Shown here: positions 33,632-43,136 of the stretch, piece by piece
Layout: the number at the start of each line of letters is the position of its first letter
Position numbering within the stretch: position 1 is the stretch's first letter
NCBI RefSeq assembly: GCF_042678145.1
Contig: NZ_JBHUDG010000014.1
Location: forward strand, 1-64,000
Source: Pseudopedobacter beijingensis
GTDB taxonomy: Bacteria; Bacteroidota; Bacteroidia; Sphingobacteriales; Sphingobacteriaceae
Direction of reading: 5' to 3'
Length of the DNA stretch: 64,000 bases
Translations under genes and position numbers: made by a program
The notes under the pieces: generated by a model
The model's database searches: none
The model's input: only the letters and a program-made list of their open reading frames with translations
What the model was told of the DNA's origin: nothing

Positions 33632-34858
33632 GTGAATCTTCCGTTATACATAGCAAAAAGATACCTTTTCTCAAAAAAATCAACCAATGCCATCAATATT
33701 ATTTCGGGCATTTCTACTTTGGGTGTTTTTGTAGGAAGTGCGGCACTTATCATTATACTATCCGTTTATAATGGTTTCGAGTCGCTGGTATTATCTATGT
33801 ACGACCAGTATTCACCAGATTTAAAGATAGAAGCCAGTCAGGGTAAATCTTTTGATCCAACCAGTCAGCAATTTAAAGAAGTACAAAAAATACCCGGTTT
33901 AATTTCTTATACCGAAGTATTACAGGAAAAGGCACTGATACGTTACGACAAATATCAGTTTATAGGCAAAGTTAAAGGTGTTAGCGACCAGTACCTTAAA
34001 AACTCCTTTTTAGACAGCGCTTTGGTACAGGGCGAATTTATACTTAAAGATGAGCACAACAATTATGCAGTAATAGGCTCTACTGTACAGTATATTCTGG
34101 GGGTAAACATCAATGACCAAATCAGGAAACTGGAAATCTATTCGCCTATAAAAGGGAAAAAAGCAGGGTTTTCTGCTGCTGACGAATTTTTATCTGAACA
34201 AATGCAACCCGTAGGTGTTTTTCAGGCACAGCAAGAAGATAACGATATGGTTATTGTTCCTCTGGAACTGGCCAGAACCTTAATTGGAGAAGAAAAAAAC
34301 GTATCGGCCGTAGAGATTTTTCTGAAAGATCGTGAGCAAACAGATAAAATAAAACGAAAAATAGAAAAGTCGCTTGGTGATGAGTTTCTGGTAAAAGACC
34401 GCATGCAGCAAAATGCCCAGTTGTATAAAATTCTAAATTCAGAAAAATGGGCCATTTACCTTATCCTCAGTTTCGTTCTTATTATAGCCATTTTTAACAT
34501 CATAGGCTCATTAACCATGCTGGTTATAGACAAACGCAAGGATATAGCCATTTTAAACAGCCTGGGAGCCTCGAAAAGACTAATCAATAGTATAATCCTG
34601 TCCGAAGGCCTGATGATCTCTCTGATAGGCTGTTTCTTTGGTTTAATAATTGGAACCCTGTTTTGTCTGTTGCAGCTTTATTTTGGAGTGGTACCTATGG
34701 GCGAAGGAAATATGCTGATTAATTACTACCCGGTAGAAATAAGACCTTTAGATTATTTACTGGTATTTTTCACTGTATTTACCATCTCTTTTATTGCGTC
34801 CTTTATCAGTTCCAGACTCAGCACCCAAAGATTTGAACAACTGAGAACAGACCTATAG
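33632..34858 (+). CDS. FtsX-like ABC transporter permease (LolC/E-type)
   Basis: The 408-aa inner-membrane protein has the MacB/FtsX permease order: an N-terminal helix ('SGISTLGVFVGSAALIIILS'), a large periplasmic domain (about residues 50-260), and three C-terminal helices ('LILSFVLIIAIFNIIGSLTM', 'GCFFGLIIGTLFCLLQLYFG', 'LLVFFTVFTISFIASFISSR'). LolC/E-like proteins extract lipoproteins from the inner membrane. The start is GTG at 33632, giving the family N-terminus 'NLPLYIAKRYLFSKKS'. No ATPase gene is adjacent, so it must use one encoded elsewhere. Confidence 0.9.
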   Translation: MNLPLYIAKRYLFSKKSTNAINIISGISTLGVFVGSAALIIILSVYNGFESLVLSMYDQYSPDLKIEASQGKSFDPTSQQFKEVQKIPGLISYTEVLQEKALIRYDKYQFIGKVKGVSDQYLKNSFLDSALVQGEFILKDEHNNYAVIGSTVQYILGVNINDQIRKLEIYSPIKGKKAGFSAADEFLSEQMQPVGVFQAQQEDNDMVIVPLELARTLIGEEKNVSAVEIFLKDREQTDKIKRKIEKSLGDEFLVKDRMQQNAQLYKILNSEKWAIYLILSFVLIIAIFNIIGSLTMLVIDKRKDIAILNSLGASKRLINSIILSEGLMISLIGCFFGLIIGTLFCLLQLYFGVVPMGEGNMLINYYPVEIRPLDYLLVFFTVFTISFIASFISSRLSTQRFEQLRTDL

Positions 34859-35185
34859 TTTTTATACTTTTAATGCCTTTATTCCCTCCATTTTTTGTAA
34901 ATTAGGAGTTAAATAATTTTGATGCAAAAAAGCAGAAAATAGCTGTTTTCAGAAGATTGAACCATGGTTGTTCATCTAAATTTATGCTTAAAAATGCATC
35001 TGCTCATTTAGAGAATTATACAGACCCAATAACATGTTTGCTTATTCCGGAGTCTGAGATTTCTTAAAGCTTTTTATTCGCTTAGCGTGTTTTACCCCTA
35101 TTGCTTAGGGAAAGGACAAAAATGCATACCAATGAGCAATAAACCATTTTAATATTAAACAAATAGCCTGTAGTTGCGGCATAAC
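34859..35185. other. Non-coding gap of 327 bp before the chromate transporter
   Basis: The gap is A/T-rich, with no gene, no RNA-like fold and no strong symmetry. It should hold the chrA-like promoter. Confidence 0.5.
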
Positions 35186-36514
35186 ATGCAGAATTTAAAA
35201 ACAAGTAAAATCTCCCCTCCCTCTTTCACAGAAGCTTTACAATTTTGGTTTATTTTAGGTTGGATAAGCTTTGGCGGAACCACCGGCCACATCACCATTA
35301 TGTATGATTATCTGGTTAAAAAAAAGCAGTGGATCAGCGAAAGTAAGTTTTATCATGCCTTAAACGCCTGTATGATTCTACCCGGGCCAGAAGCTCACCA
35401 GCTTTCCATATACATTGGCTGGAAACTACATGGTATAAAAGGCGGTGTTATATCGGGCATATTTTTCGTTCTCCCCTCCATGTTTATCCTTTTAGGATTA
35501 AGCATTGTATATTCAGTTTACGGAAATACACCCTTGTTACTGTCTTTATTTGAAGGTTTAAAACCCGCCGTTTTAGCAATTATCCTTTATGCAACCTGGA
35601 AAGTAGGCAAAAAAGCACTCCTTACTCCCGTTCATTATTTAATTTCGTTAAGCGCATTTGTATTATCGTATTTAGTACATGCTCCTATGCCCTGGATTAT
35701 TCTTGGTGTAATTATTTTTGGTGCCTTGATGAGCTTAATCGCCCCAAAATATATCCACAATAAATCCGAGAATGCGGTAAAAAAAGACGTCGAAGAAAAA
35801 TATTATATCCATTCAAACCAACCCTTAGAAAAGCCCTCTTCAGCAACCGTAATCAAACAGGCGGTTATATTTTTACTGCTGTGGCTACTGCCCTTTTTAT
35901 ACATAACCTATTTTTTAGCCGATCCGATTTTCTGGAAAAAATCATCTTTTTTATTCACCGAAGCCGCTTTACTCACCGTTGGCGGATCGTACACCGTAAT
36001 TCCTTATGTAGCCAATCTGGTAACCAATAAACTCATGTGGTTGTCTAAAACCCAAATGATAGACGGATTTGCACTGGCAGAAACCACACCCGGTCCGTTG
36101 GTTATTGTTCTTTCCTATGTTGGTTTTATGGCGGCATTTAACCATTTTGACGGATCTATACTGATGGGAACCATTGGGCTGGTAGTTGCCAGTTATTTTA
36201 CCTTTCTGCCTAATTTTATGCTTATTTTTATGGGAGCGCCTCTTATAGAAGGAGCTCAAAAATATGCTCCATTACAAATTATTTTATCTCTTATAACAGC
36301 AACAGTTGTTGGTGTAATTGTTAACCTGGCCTTTTATTTAGGCGAAGAAATCTTATTTACCAAACACCACGTTTCTTTTGCTACTGTAAACTGGACTTCT
36401 TTATTATGGGTATTGTTTTCGCTCTTCCTCTTAAAGAAATACAATATTAATATGCTTTATTTGGTATTAATAAGTTTAGTATACGGATTGTTGTTATATT
36501 TTGCCCATTTTTAG
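35186..36514 (+). CDS. Chromate transporter (ChrA family)
   Basis: From the ATG at 35186 the protein is 442 aa, the long two-domain form of the CHR family that exports chromate (or imports/exports sulfate-like anions) across the inner membrane. Each half carries the 'FWFILGWISFGGTTGHITIM' or 'LLTVGGSYTVIPYV' type G-rich motif, the first with 'ILPGPEAHQLSIYIGWKLHG' and the second with 'ETTPGPLVIVLSYVGF'. About ten helices are visible. The gene stands alone. The TTG at 35174 adds four residues and is unlikely. The real substrate is untested. Confidence 0.9.
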   Translation: MQNLKTSKISPPSFTEALQFWFILGWISFGGTTGHITIMYDYLVKKKQWISESKFYHALNACMILPGPEAHQLSIYIGWKLHGIKGGVISGIFFVLPSMFILLGLSIVYSVYGNTPLLLSLFEGLKPAVLAIILYATWKVGKKALLTPVHYLISLSAFVLSYLVHAPMPWIILGVIIFGALMSLIAPKYIHNKSENAVKKDVEEKYYIHSNQPLEKPSSATVIKQAVIFLLLWLLPFLYITYFLADPIFWKKSSFLFTEAALLTVGGSYTVIPYVANLVTNKLMWLSKTQMIDGFALAETTPGPLVIVLSYVGFMAAFNHFDGSILMGTIGLVVASYFTFLPNFMLIFMGAPLIEGAQKYAPLQIILSLITATVVGVIVNLAFYLGEEILFTKHHVSFATVNWTSLLWVLFSLFLLKKYNINMLYLVLISLVYGLLLYFAHF

Positions 36515-36624
36515 TAAAACGGATAAATACCATTGGTAAACAATATCTTATCATTTAAATAATCTAAATATTGGAATTGAACCGCTTAATTCAGATTTTT
36601 ATAGGTTAAAGCATATTGCCTAAA

Positions 36625-39600
36625 ATGATATACGAAGATTTTATCCAAAAGATAGACGACTTTATCCGAAAGTATTACCTCAATAAAATGCTCAGGGGAA
36701 GCATTTTCCTATTTGTGGCAGTACTCGCTTCGTTTCTTATTTTGGTAATTGCCGAATATTATGGTTACTTCTCCCCGCTCCTAAAAACCATATTATTCTA
36801 CATATTTTTAATATCGCAATTATTGCTAGCCTATTTTATGGTAATTAAACCATTGTTAGGTTATCTAAAATTAGGGAAAACATTAAATTATAATCAGGCA
36901 GCGGATATTATTGGCAAACATTTTCCGGAGATAGGCGACAAGCTAACCAATACATTGCAGTTAAAAAACAGCCCCAACCACCAACAAACTCAATTAATAC
37001 AGGCTGCTATTAACCAGAAAATAAGCCAGATGCAGCCCATACCGTTTGTATCTGCCATAAAAATTAACGAAAACAAGAAATATATACCTTATGCTCTTTT
37101 CCCCTTAGGGATTATTATTATTCTGGCTTTCTGGGCGCCATCCATATTAAAAGATGGAACCGAAAGAATTATAAACCATAGCAAGGTCTATCAGAAAAAA
37201 GCACCTTTTAGTTTTCATATCCAAAATAAAACATTAAAAGCCGTTGAAGGAGAAGACTTTCTGTTAAACCTTAAATTAAAAGGGGAAAAAATACCACAGG
37301 AAATTTATCTGGAAACCAACAAAAGCTCCTTTAAGCTTAAAAAAAACGATATCCTTCATTTTTCCTATCTTTTTAAAAACCTGCAGGAAAGCCAGTTCTT
37401 CAGGTTCAGGGCCGGAGAATTTTATTCGGAAAACTACGAGCTTAAAGTCAGCAAAAAACCGCTGATTACAAAAGCATGGGCACAATTGAGTTATCCTAAA
37501 TACCTGAATAAACCAAATGAAACTATTGATAACATAGGAGATTTTACCGTACCGGAAGGCACACAAATAACCTGGCATTTTAATACCGTAAACACCAAAC
37601 AGCTATTTTTTACATTAGATGGCAAAACCCTTTTACTTAACAGCCCCGACCATAAAAGTTTCAAAATTGTAAGTACCCTAAAAGAAAGCACTCCATATTC
37701 TGTAAAAACAAACGAGGCCAAAGATTCTCTCACCTATCAGATCAATATTATCAAAGATGCCTATCCTCAAATAGAGATAGAAGAAAAAATAGATTCTGCC
37801 AATGCCCGCGTGATCTATTTTTTAGGAAAAATAAGTGATGATTATGGCCTTAACCAGCTCAGCTTCCATTATACATTAAAAAATCAGAATGGGCTCAAGC
37901 ATTATAAAGTTCCCATTAAGTTTAGTGGAAACACGCATAGCAATTTCATGTATTTCTGGTCTGCTAATGCCCTAAAAATACAGGACGGAGACGAAATTGA
38001 ATACCATTTTGAAATTAGTGACAACGATGGCGTAAATGGCCCAAAAACAACAAAATCTACGGAAAAAATCTATCGTTTATCTACCACAGAAGAAAACTTT
38101 ACCAAGGTAAACGAGAGTAGCGAAGCCGTAAAAAGCAAGCTTCAAAATGCCGTAAAACAATCAAAAAAGCTACAAGAAGATGCCCGCAAGCTTAATCAGG
38201 AATTGCTGAACAATAAAAACTTTGACTACGAGCAACAAAAACAAGTTAAAGAATTACTGGAAAAACAGGAAAAGCTGGAAAAACTGCTCAAAGAAATTAG
38301 CGAAGAGAACAAGAAAAACATGCTGGAAAGAAGCCAGATAGAAAAAGATAAGGAGCTGCTGGAAAAACAAAAGCAAATACAAGAGCTTTTTGATAATGTA
38401 CTGGACGAAAAAACAAAGGAACTGCTAAAAAACCTGCAAAAATTACTGGACGAGAAAAACAAAGACACCCCTCAGCCAGATAATATGAAACAATTGCAGA
38501 ATAACCATAAGTCTATGGAAAAAGAGCTGGACAGAATATTGGAGTTATATAAAAAATTAGAGGCAGAACAAAAACTGAATGAAAGCATTCAGAAATTAGA
38601 AGAACTGGCTCAAAAACAAGAACAAAACAGCAAAGAAAACAATACACCAAAACAAAACGAGATTAATAAAAGCTTTAACGACATTAAGAAAGACCTTAAA
38701 GAAGCTAAAGAAAAAAACGAGGGCTTAGAACACCCCGATAATTTCGATTTTAAAGAAGATTTACAAAAAAACATAGAAAAAGATATACAAAACGCCGCCG
38801 AAGAACTGAAGCAGCAGCAAAAAGATAAAGCATCCAAAACGCAGAAAGACGCTGCACAAAAGATGAAAGAGCTGGCCAACAGCCTTAAAGCCATGCAACA
38901 GGAATCTGCAGAGCAACAATTAGATATAGATATAAAAACGTTAAGGCAAATTTTACAGAATCTTTTAAAAATATCCTTTGACCAGGAAAAGGTGCTTTTA
39001 GGCGTTAAAAACACCAATCCGAACGATCCAAAATTTAATGATCTGGGAAAGAAACAACGGGAAATTAAAGATAACTTTAAAATAGTGGAAGATAGCCTCT
39101 ACAATTTGAGTAAGAAAGTACCACAAATATCCACAGCAGTAAATAAAGAAGTGGGTCTGATAAACAACAACATAGCTGAAGCATTAGAAAATATTCCGGA
39201 TAGAAATATTATGCAAATAAACCGTAACCAGCAGTATGCCATGACTTCCGTAAACAACCTTGCACTGATGCTGAGTGAAGCCATGCAACAAATGCAGAAT
39301 GCTATGAAAAATGCAAAATCCGGAGGAAAAGGAAAACCAAAACCGGGGCTGTCTGAACTTACAAAAATGCAGGAAAAGCTAAACCAGAATATGCAACAAG
39401 CCAAAGAGCAAATGCAAAAAAACGGAGCAGAAAAAGGGAAATCAGGCGAAAGTGGTATGAGTCAGCAATTTTCTGAGATGGCTAAACAACAACAAATGAT
39501 TAGACAAACTTTGAAAGAGCTGAATGAAAGGATGAACAAAGACGGAAGCGGGAAACTGGGCAATCTGGAAAAAATAATGAAAGAAATGGAACAAACAGAG

Positions 39601-39888
39601 ACAGAACTCGTAAACAAACGTATAACTCAAGAGTCTTTAAAAAGGCAGGAAGATATCAAGATAAAATTACTTGAAGCAGAGAAAGCAGAAAGGGAAAGAG
39701 AACAAGATTCTGAGAGAGATAGCAAAACTGGTAAAGATTTTGCACCAAATTATAACTTGATATTAGAAGAGTTTAATAAGAAAAAAAACAAAGACTCTGA
39801 ATTGCTTAAAACCGTACCGCCGGGGCTAAATGATTTTTATAAGCACAAAAGCAATCAGTATCTGGAAAAGATAAAACTTGAAGAATAA
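36625..39888 (+). CDS. DUF4175 family membrane-anchored coiled-coil protein
   Basis: The protein of about 1087 aa starts with two membrane helices (around residues 25-46 and 51-72). A third helix is at about 150-172, followed by a beta-rich extracytoplasmic domain (about 195-490). A very long, Lys/Gln/Glu-rich coiled coil fills most of the rest, with a Gly/Lys patch near residue 900. This layout matches DUF4175 proteins of Bacteroidota (as in Bacteroidetes 'ATPase-associated' clusters). Function is unknown; it is probably envelope-spanning and structural. It sits 5 bp before the RsbW-like gene, so it starts an operon with it and ybeY. The long Q/K-rich tail is low in complexity and makes antisense shadows. 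Confidence 0.82.
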   Translation: MIYEDFIQKIDDFIRKYYLNKMLRGSIFLFVAVLASFLILVIAEYYGYFSPLLKTILFYIFLISQLLLAYFMVIKPLLGYLKLGKTLNYNQAADIIGKHFPEIGDKLTNTLQLKNSPNHQQTQLIQAAINQKISQMQPIPFVSAIKINENKKYIPYALFPLGIIIILAFWAPSILKDGTERIINHSKVYQKKAPFSFHIQNKTLKAVEGEDFLLNLKLKGEKIPQEIYLETNKSSFKLKKNDILHFSYLFKNLQESQFFRFRAGEFYSENYELKVSKKPLITKAWAQLSYPKYLNKPNETIDNIGDFTVPEGTQITWHFNTVNTKQLFFTLDGKTLLLNSPDHKSFKIVSTLKESTPYSVKTNEAKDSLTYQINIIKDAYPQIEIEEKIDSANARVIYFLGKISDDYGLNQLSFHYTLKNQNGLKHYKVPIKFSGNTHSNFMYFWSANALKIQDGDEIEYHFEISDNDGVNGPKTTKSTEKIYRLSTTEENFTKVNESSEAVKSKLQNAVKQSKKLQEDARKLNQELLNNKNFDYEQQKQVKELLEKQEKLEKLLKEISEENKKNMLERSQIEKDKELLEKQKQIQELFDNVLDEKTKELLKNLQKLLDEKNKDTPQPDNMKQLQNNHKSMEKELDRILELYKKLEAEQKLNESIQKLEELAQKQEQNSKENNTPKQNEINKSFNDIKKDLKEAKEKNEGLEHPDNFDFKEDLQKNIEKDIQNAAEELKQQQKDKASKTQKDAAQKMKELANSLKAMQQESAEQQLDIDIKTLRQILQNLLKISFDQEKVLLGVKNTNPNDPKFNDLGKKQREIKDNFKIVEDSLYNLSKKVPQISTAVNKEVGLINNNIAEALENIPDRNIMQINRNQQYAMTSVNNLALMLSEAMQQMQNAMKNAKSGGKGKPKPGLSELTKMQEKLNQNMQQAKEQMQKNGAEKGKSGESGMSQQFSEMAKQQQMIRQTLKELNERMNKDGSGKLGNLEKIMKEMEQTETELVNKRITQESLKRQEDIKIKLLEAEKAEREREQDSERDSKTGKDFAPNYNLILEEFNKKKNKDSELLKTVPPGLNDFYKHKSNQYLEKIKLEE

Positions 39889-39893
39889 ATAAT

Positions 39894-40322
39894 ATGAGCG
39901 ATTTAAAACAAATAGTAGATAAAGGGCTTTATTCTCTTCAACTTCCATCTACCGGTGCAAGCATTGCAACCGTAGAGAATTTTATTGATAATCTGGTTTC
40001 CAAACTCAATATAGGAGCCGATGTTTATGCCAATCTGATGACTTGTGTAAACGAAGCCGTATCCAATGCCATAGTTCACGGAAACAAAGAAAATCCGACA
40101 AAAATAGTCTATATCAATATAGAGAATATAAACAACAGAAGATTAGTTTTCTCAATAGCAGACGAAGGAGATGGATTTAATTTTAATAACCTGAAAGATC
40201 CAACTGCACCAGAAAATATAGAAAAACTAAGCGGCAGAGGTATTTTTATTATGAAAAAACTGGCCGATCAATGTGTTTTTAATACTTATGGCAACGAGGT
40301 AGAATTACATTTTAAATTATAA
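39894..40322 (+). CDS. RsbW-like ATP-binding protein (anti-sigma factor/serine kinase type)
   Basis: The 142-aa protein has the GHKL ATPase fold of RsbW/SpoIIAB: 'CVNEAVSNAIVHGNKENP' (the N-box), 'FSIADEGDGFNFNNL' (G1) and 'GRGIFIMKKLAD' (G2-like). Family members bind ATP and inhibit a sigma factor or phosphorylate an anti-anti-sigma protein. No RsbV partner is adjacent. It is cytosolic. It lies between the DUF4175 gene (5 bp) and ybeY (30 bp), so it is probably a member of the same transcript. Confidence 0.85.
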   Translation: MSDLKQIVDKGLYSLQLPSTGASIATVENFIDNLVSKLNIGADVYANLMTCVNEAVSNAIVHGNKENPTKIVYINIENINNRRLVFSIADEGDGFNFNNLKDPTAPENIEKLSGRGIFIMKKLADQCVFNTYGNEVELHFKL

Positions 40323-40352
40323 TTTGCGTTCTTTTGCAGCAAAGAAGCATCA

Positions 40353-40784
40353 ATGAAAAAACTACCCATTAATTTTTTTCAGGAAGAAGTTAATTACAAA
40401 TTAGCAGATATTAATAAAGTCCGTTCTTGGATAAATGAAACTATTGAAGCAGAAAAGCACCAATTGGGCGAGCTAAACTTCATTTTGTGTACAGACGAAT
40501 ATTTATTAAAAATAAACCAGGAATACTTAGATCACGATACCTATACAGACATTATAACCTTTGATAATTCGGAAGAGGAAGGTTGGATTTATGGAGATAT
40601 TTTTATCAGCATAGAACGGATAAAGGAAAATGCAAAAAGCTTTGGCGTAAAAACCGCAGACGAATTGCATAGAGTAATTATCCATGGAACCTTACATCTT
40701 TTAGGTTACCCAGATAAAAGTAAATCCGAAAAACAATTAATGACCCAGAAAGAAGATTTTTATTTAGGGAGAAGAGCGTTTTAG
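40353..40784 (+). CDS. ybeY: rRNA maturation RNase YbeY
   Basis: This 143-aa enzyme of 16S rRNA processing and ribosome quality control binds one zinc. The motif region is 'RVIIHGTLHLLGYPDKSKSE'. The first two His ligands are present, but the classical third His (GYDHxx) is replaced by Asp in 'GYPDKS', as in many Bacteroidota. Earlier landmarks are 'LNFILCTDEYLLKINQEYLD' and 'YTDIITFDNSEEEGWIYGDI'. Length is normal for the phylum. It ends at a bidirectional hairpin (40830-40869). Confidence 0.9.
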   Translation: MKKLPINFFQEEVNYKLADINKVRSWINETIEAEKHQLGELNFILCTDEYLLKINQEYLDHDTYTDIITFDNSEEEGWIYGDIFISIERIKENAKSFGVKTADELHRVIIHGTLHLLGYPDKSKSEKQLMTQKEDFYLGRRAF

Positions 40785-40829
40785 CCTCTTTTTTTAGTTT
40801 AATAACTAAAGTGCTATAAATAGAATATA

Positions 40830-40869
40830 AATGTTTTCTGAATGATTGAAAGATTTAACAGAAAACATT
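40830..40869. terminator. Bidirectional hairpin after ybeY
   Basis: AATGTTTTCTG (40830-40840) and CAGAAAACATT (40859-40869) are perfect 11-bp arms around an 18-base loop, between the converging ybeY and exported-protein genes. Confidence 0.65.
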
Positions 40870-40880
40870 ACAAACATCTT

Positions 40881-41369
40881 TTACATGCTTTTCAGATGGT
40901 GCAACATTAAAAAACCGCCCAATCCAATGGAAACAAAAGGATATCCTTTTTGGGAAGACATTAAATAATTATATCCTATTTTGCCATTTAGAAAACTTAA
41001 ATATTCTACATAAACACATGGGCTTATACGAAATTGGTTACCCCTATCTTTATTAAAATCAAACAGGTAACCGGCCTGCATATTGGCAGAAATTAGAAAA
41101 TTCTTATGCTTATTATCAGAAATAAACTGTACAAATGTGATCTGAGGAGATAGCCCAGAGGGCTGTAATGGGTTTTTACTCGTATAATCTGCCCCAATTG
41201 TAAAATCGTATTTTTTATCAGATTTAAAAATAACCGGAATATTAACCCCTGCCTGAAACATTGTCCGCTTGTCTTGTTTAATGCCTAAACTCAGTACCTG
41301 TGAGAAAGCAGGAAACCAGACCATTATACCTGCTACCATTAATAATAAACGAATGTACCTTATATTCAT
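40881..41369 (-). CDS. Small exported protein, possibly outer-membrane
   Basis: From the ATG at 41369 the protein is 162 aa with a signal peptide (MNIRYIRLLLMVAGIMVWF, cleaved about 'AFSQ'). Alternating strand-like segments follow ('FTIGADYTSKN', 'FLISANMQAGYLFDF', 'PFVSIGLGGFLML'), suggesting a small beta-barrel or beta-sandwich. I recognise no family. The upstream ATG at 41399 gives a poorer signal peptide and is rejected. It stands alone, and the gap beyond it is unusually long. Confidence 0.6.
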   Translation of the reverse strand: MNIRYIRLLLMVAGIMVWFPAFSQVLSLGIKQDKRTMFQAGVNIPVIFKSDKKYDFTIGADYTSKNPLQPSGLSPQITFVQFISDNKHKNFLISANMQAGYLFDFNKDRGNQFRISPCVYVEYLSFLNGKIGYNYLMSSQKGYPFVSIGLGGFLMLHHLKSM

Positions 41370-41730
41370 CGCATTTGCTTTTCTCAGGATATTGATCACC
41401 CGCAGATTAAAACCAAGGTCAGGTAAATTTATTAAAAAATAACATCAATAGCTCACAGACTTAATTTACTGATATTGAATAATCTGCACCATACCCTTAT
41501 AATTTAATGGATTTAAACTGTAACTCCCAGATTCAAAGAAATTAGATTTAAGTCATATAAAAGGTTTATTTTTTTGAAATCTAATAAAACTTATGCTCCT
41601 GTTTGGTCTCGCTTTTATGGTTAAAACTAACATAGCCAGAATTTAAGGAGGAAGTAGAATTCTGTTCCTGGGGAAAAGGCATACAAGTTCTCATTTTTTC
41701 CAAGATGAATCCGTATTTTCTCCAAGGTGA

Positions 41731-41758
41731 GTCCATGTTTTTGTACAAAAACATGGAC
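41731..41758. repeat. Perfect 28-bp palindrome
   Basis: GTCCATGTTTTTGT is followed at once by its exact reverse complement. It overlaps the second copy of the 23-base repeat. It lies 360 bp from the nearest start codon, so it may be a remnant of a mobile repeat rather than an operator. Confidence 0.55.
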
Positions 41759-42098
41759 TTTTAATGGATTCTTATAGTTAACAGTATTTACAAATAGAGA
41801 ACTTGGTTTATATCTTTCCTTAAGCTGTCTGCCTTTAAGTGTGAAGTAGTTTAATTTAAAAGTTGAGATTAGATCCTTAATTTTTTAGGTGATAACAAAA
41901 GAATGCAGGTAAAAAGCCCAGATAATTATACGGCTATGCCATTTAAACTAAGGTTTAAAAAAACTGTGCTGGTTAAATAGAGTGGGTTATTTCAATTTTT
42001 CGTTGTTAGTATATTCTTAGCACAACGTTTTCTCTAGAAATTAATCTTAATCCTGCGCTAACTTTAATTGGGAGGTAGCAGTCTATTTTATAAAAAAG

Positions 42099-42153
42099 AA
42101 CAAACTGTATCAACAATTAAAATTTCTTACAATTTGTTTTGATACAGTTTGTT
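42099..42153 (-). terminator. Rho-independent terminator of the pirin gene
   Basis: Arms AACAAACTGTATCAA (42099-42113) and its complement (42139-42153) form a 15-bp stem. Read on the minus strand, a TTCTTTTTT run follows. It lies just after the pirin stop codon. Confidence 0.75.
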
Positions 42154-42166
42154 TTTGGATTACTTC

Positions 42167-42880
42167 TTATCCCATAGGTACTTCTATGATTAAAAACTTT
42201 GAGTCTTTTAAAGCTTTTATATCAAACGATCTATCTCCCGTTAACCCAATTGCATCTCTTTTATCTAAAATCTCTCCAGCAAGCTCTAACTGGCCTTCAA
42301 GCAAAAACACATAAATCCCATTATTTTCGTTATGCAATTTGTAAGAATCGCTGTAAGATTCATCAAAATTAGCCAAAGAGAATCTGGCATCCTGATTAAT
42401 CCATACCGCCTCGGTATCTGCTTTATCCGGAGATACTACCGTTAAAAAATGGTTATGCTTTTTAGCTTCGTCAAAAGTTTTTTGTTCGTACCTGGGTTCA
42501 ATATCCTGTACTTTAGGAAATACCCAAATCTGTAAAAATTTAACTGCCTCGCTATCGCTTCCATTAAATTCAGAATGCTGTACTCCTGTCCCGGCACTCA
42601 TAATCTGTACATCTCCGGTTTTAATTTCTTTTTTATTTCCCATACTATCCTGATGTACTAATACACCCGATAAAGGGATAGAGACTATTTCCATGTTGGC
42701 ATGCGGGTGTGTCCCAAACCCTTTGGAAGCTGCCACATAATCATCATTTAAAACTCTCAATAACCCAAAGCCCATTCTTTCAGGATTGTAATACTGTCCA
42801 AAGCTAAAGCTATGATGACTATCTAACCATCCAAAGTTGGCCGCTCCTCGTGTATTTGCTCTATGAATTATCTTTTTCAT
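42167..42880 (-). CDS. Pirin family protein (YhhW-like, quercetinase type)
   Basis: The 237-aa protein is a double cupin. The N-terminal half holds the metal site: 'GTHPHANMEIVSIPLSGVLV' with its His residues and 'QDSMGN', and 'MSAGTGVQHSEFN' with the final His/Glu. The C-terminal cupin is less conserved. YhhW-type pirins have quercetinase activity in vitro or act in redox control. It is cytosolic and stands alone. Two identical TGTTTAAACA palindromes precede it, one 22 bp upstream of the start and one 100 bp further, so it is probably a regulated gene. Confidence 0.9.
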   Translation of the reverse strand: MKKIIHRANTRGAANFGWLDSHHSFSFGQYYNPERMGFGLLRVLNDDYVAASKGFGTHPHANMEIVSIPLSGVLVHQDSMGNKKEIKTGDVQIMSAGTGVQHSEFNGSDSEAVKFLQIWVFPKVQDIEPRYEQKTFDEAKKHNHFLTVVSPDKADTEAVWINQDARFSLANFDESYSDSYKLHNENNGIYVFLLEGQLELAGEILDKRDAIGLTGDRSFDIKALKDSKFLIIEVPMG

Positions 42881-42901
42881 ATCTGTCTGTTTTATATTAT
42901 A

Positions 42902-43012
42902 TGTTTAAACACACAATTTTTATTCCAAAAGATAAATACTGGTTATTAGGCTATTAAATACTTGACAATGGTAATCAATAAAGACAATATGTCATATTAA
43001 ATGTTTAAACAT
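42902..43012. promoter_or_regulatory. Paired TGTTTAAACA operator candidates
   Basis: The 10-bp palindrome TGTTTAAACA occurs at 42902-42911 and at 43002-43011 (the latter extends to ATGTTTAAACAT), exactly 100 bp apart, in the gap between pirin and the NAD(P)-binding gene. Two phased copies suggest a regulator binding site that could form a loop and serve both genes. Confidence 0.45.
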
Positions 43013-43109
43013 ATAAATTCACTGACATTTATTCCTTGATAAAATCATCTGAAAATAATAATTAAAAATGTTTAGCTAGAGATGTATTTAATACAAAAAA
43101 GCAAATGCG

Positions 43110-43117
43110 TACTTTTG
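43110..43117 (+). promoter_or_regulatory. -7 type promoter element (TACTTTTG)
   Basis: TACTTTTG fits the TAnnTTTG consensus and lies 20 bp before the start codon of the NAD(P)-binding protein gene. Confidence 0.45.
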
Positions 43118-43136
43118 TAAACTAAATTTAGGATAA

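Larger units (their letters stand above)
41370..42166. other. Long non-coding gap (about 800 bp) with palindrome and repeat
   Basis: I see no gene. It holds a degenerate 23-base direct repeat with TCCAAGATGAATCCGTAT and TCCAAGGTGAGTCCATGT cores (about 41698-41742), a perfect 28-bp palindrome (41731-41758) and the terminator of the pirin gene (42099-42153). The rest is AT-rich without symmetry. Confidence 0.5.

Noticed and set aside
37276..39630. Several minus-strand frames (62-135 codons) inside the DUF4175 gene
   Set aside because: Antisense shadows of an A/G-rich, Lys/Gln/Glu coiled-coil gene; they are Ser/Phe/Cys-rich and motif-free.
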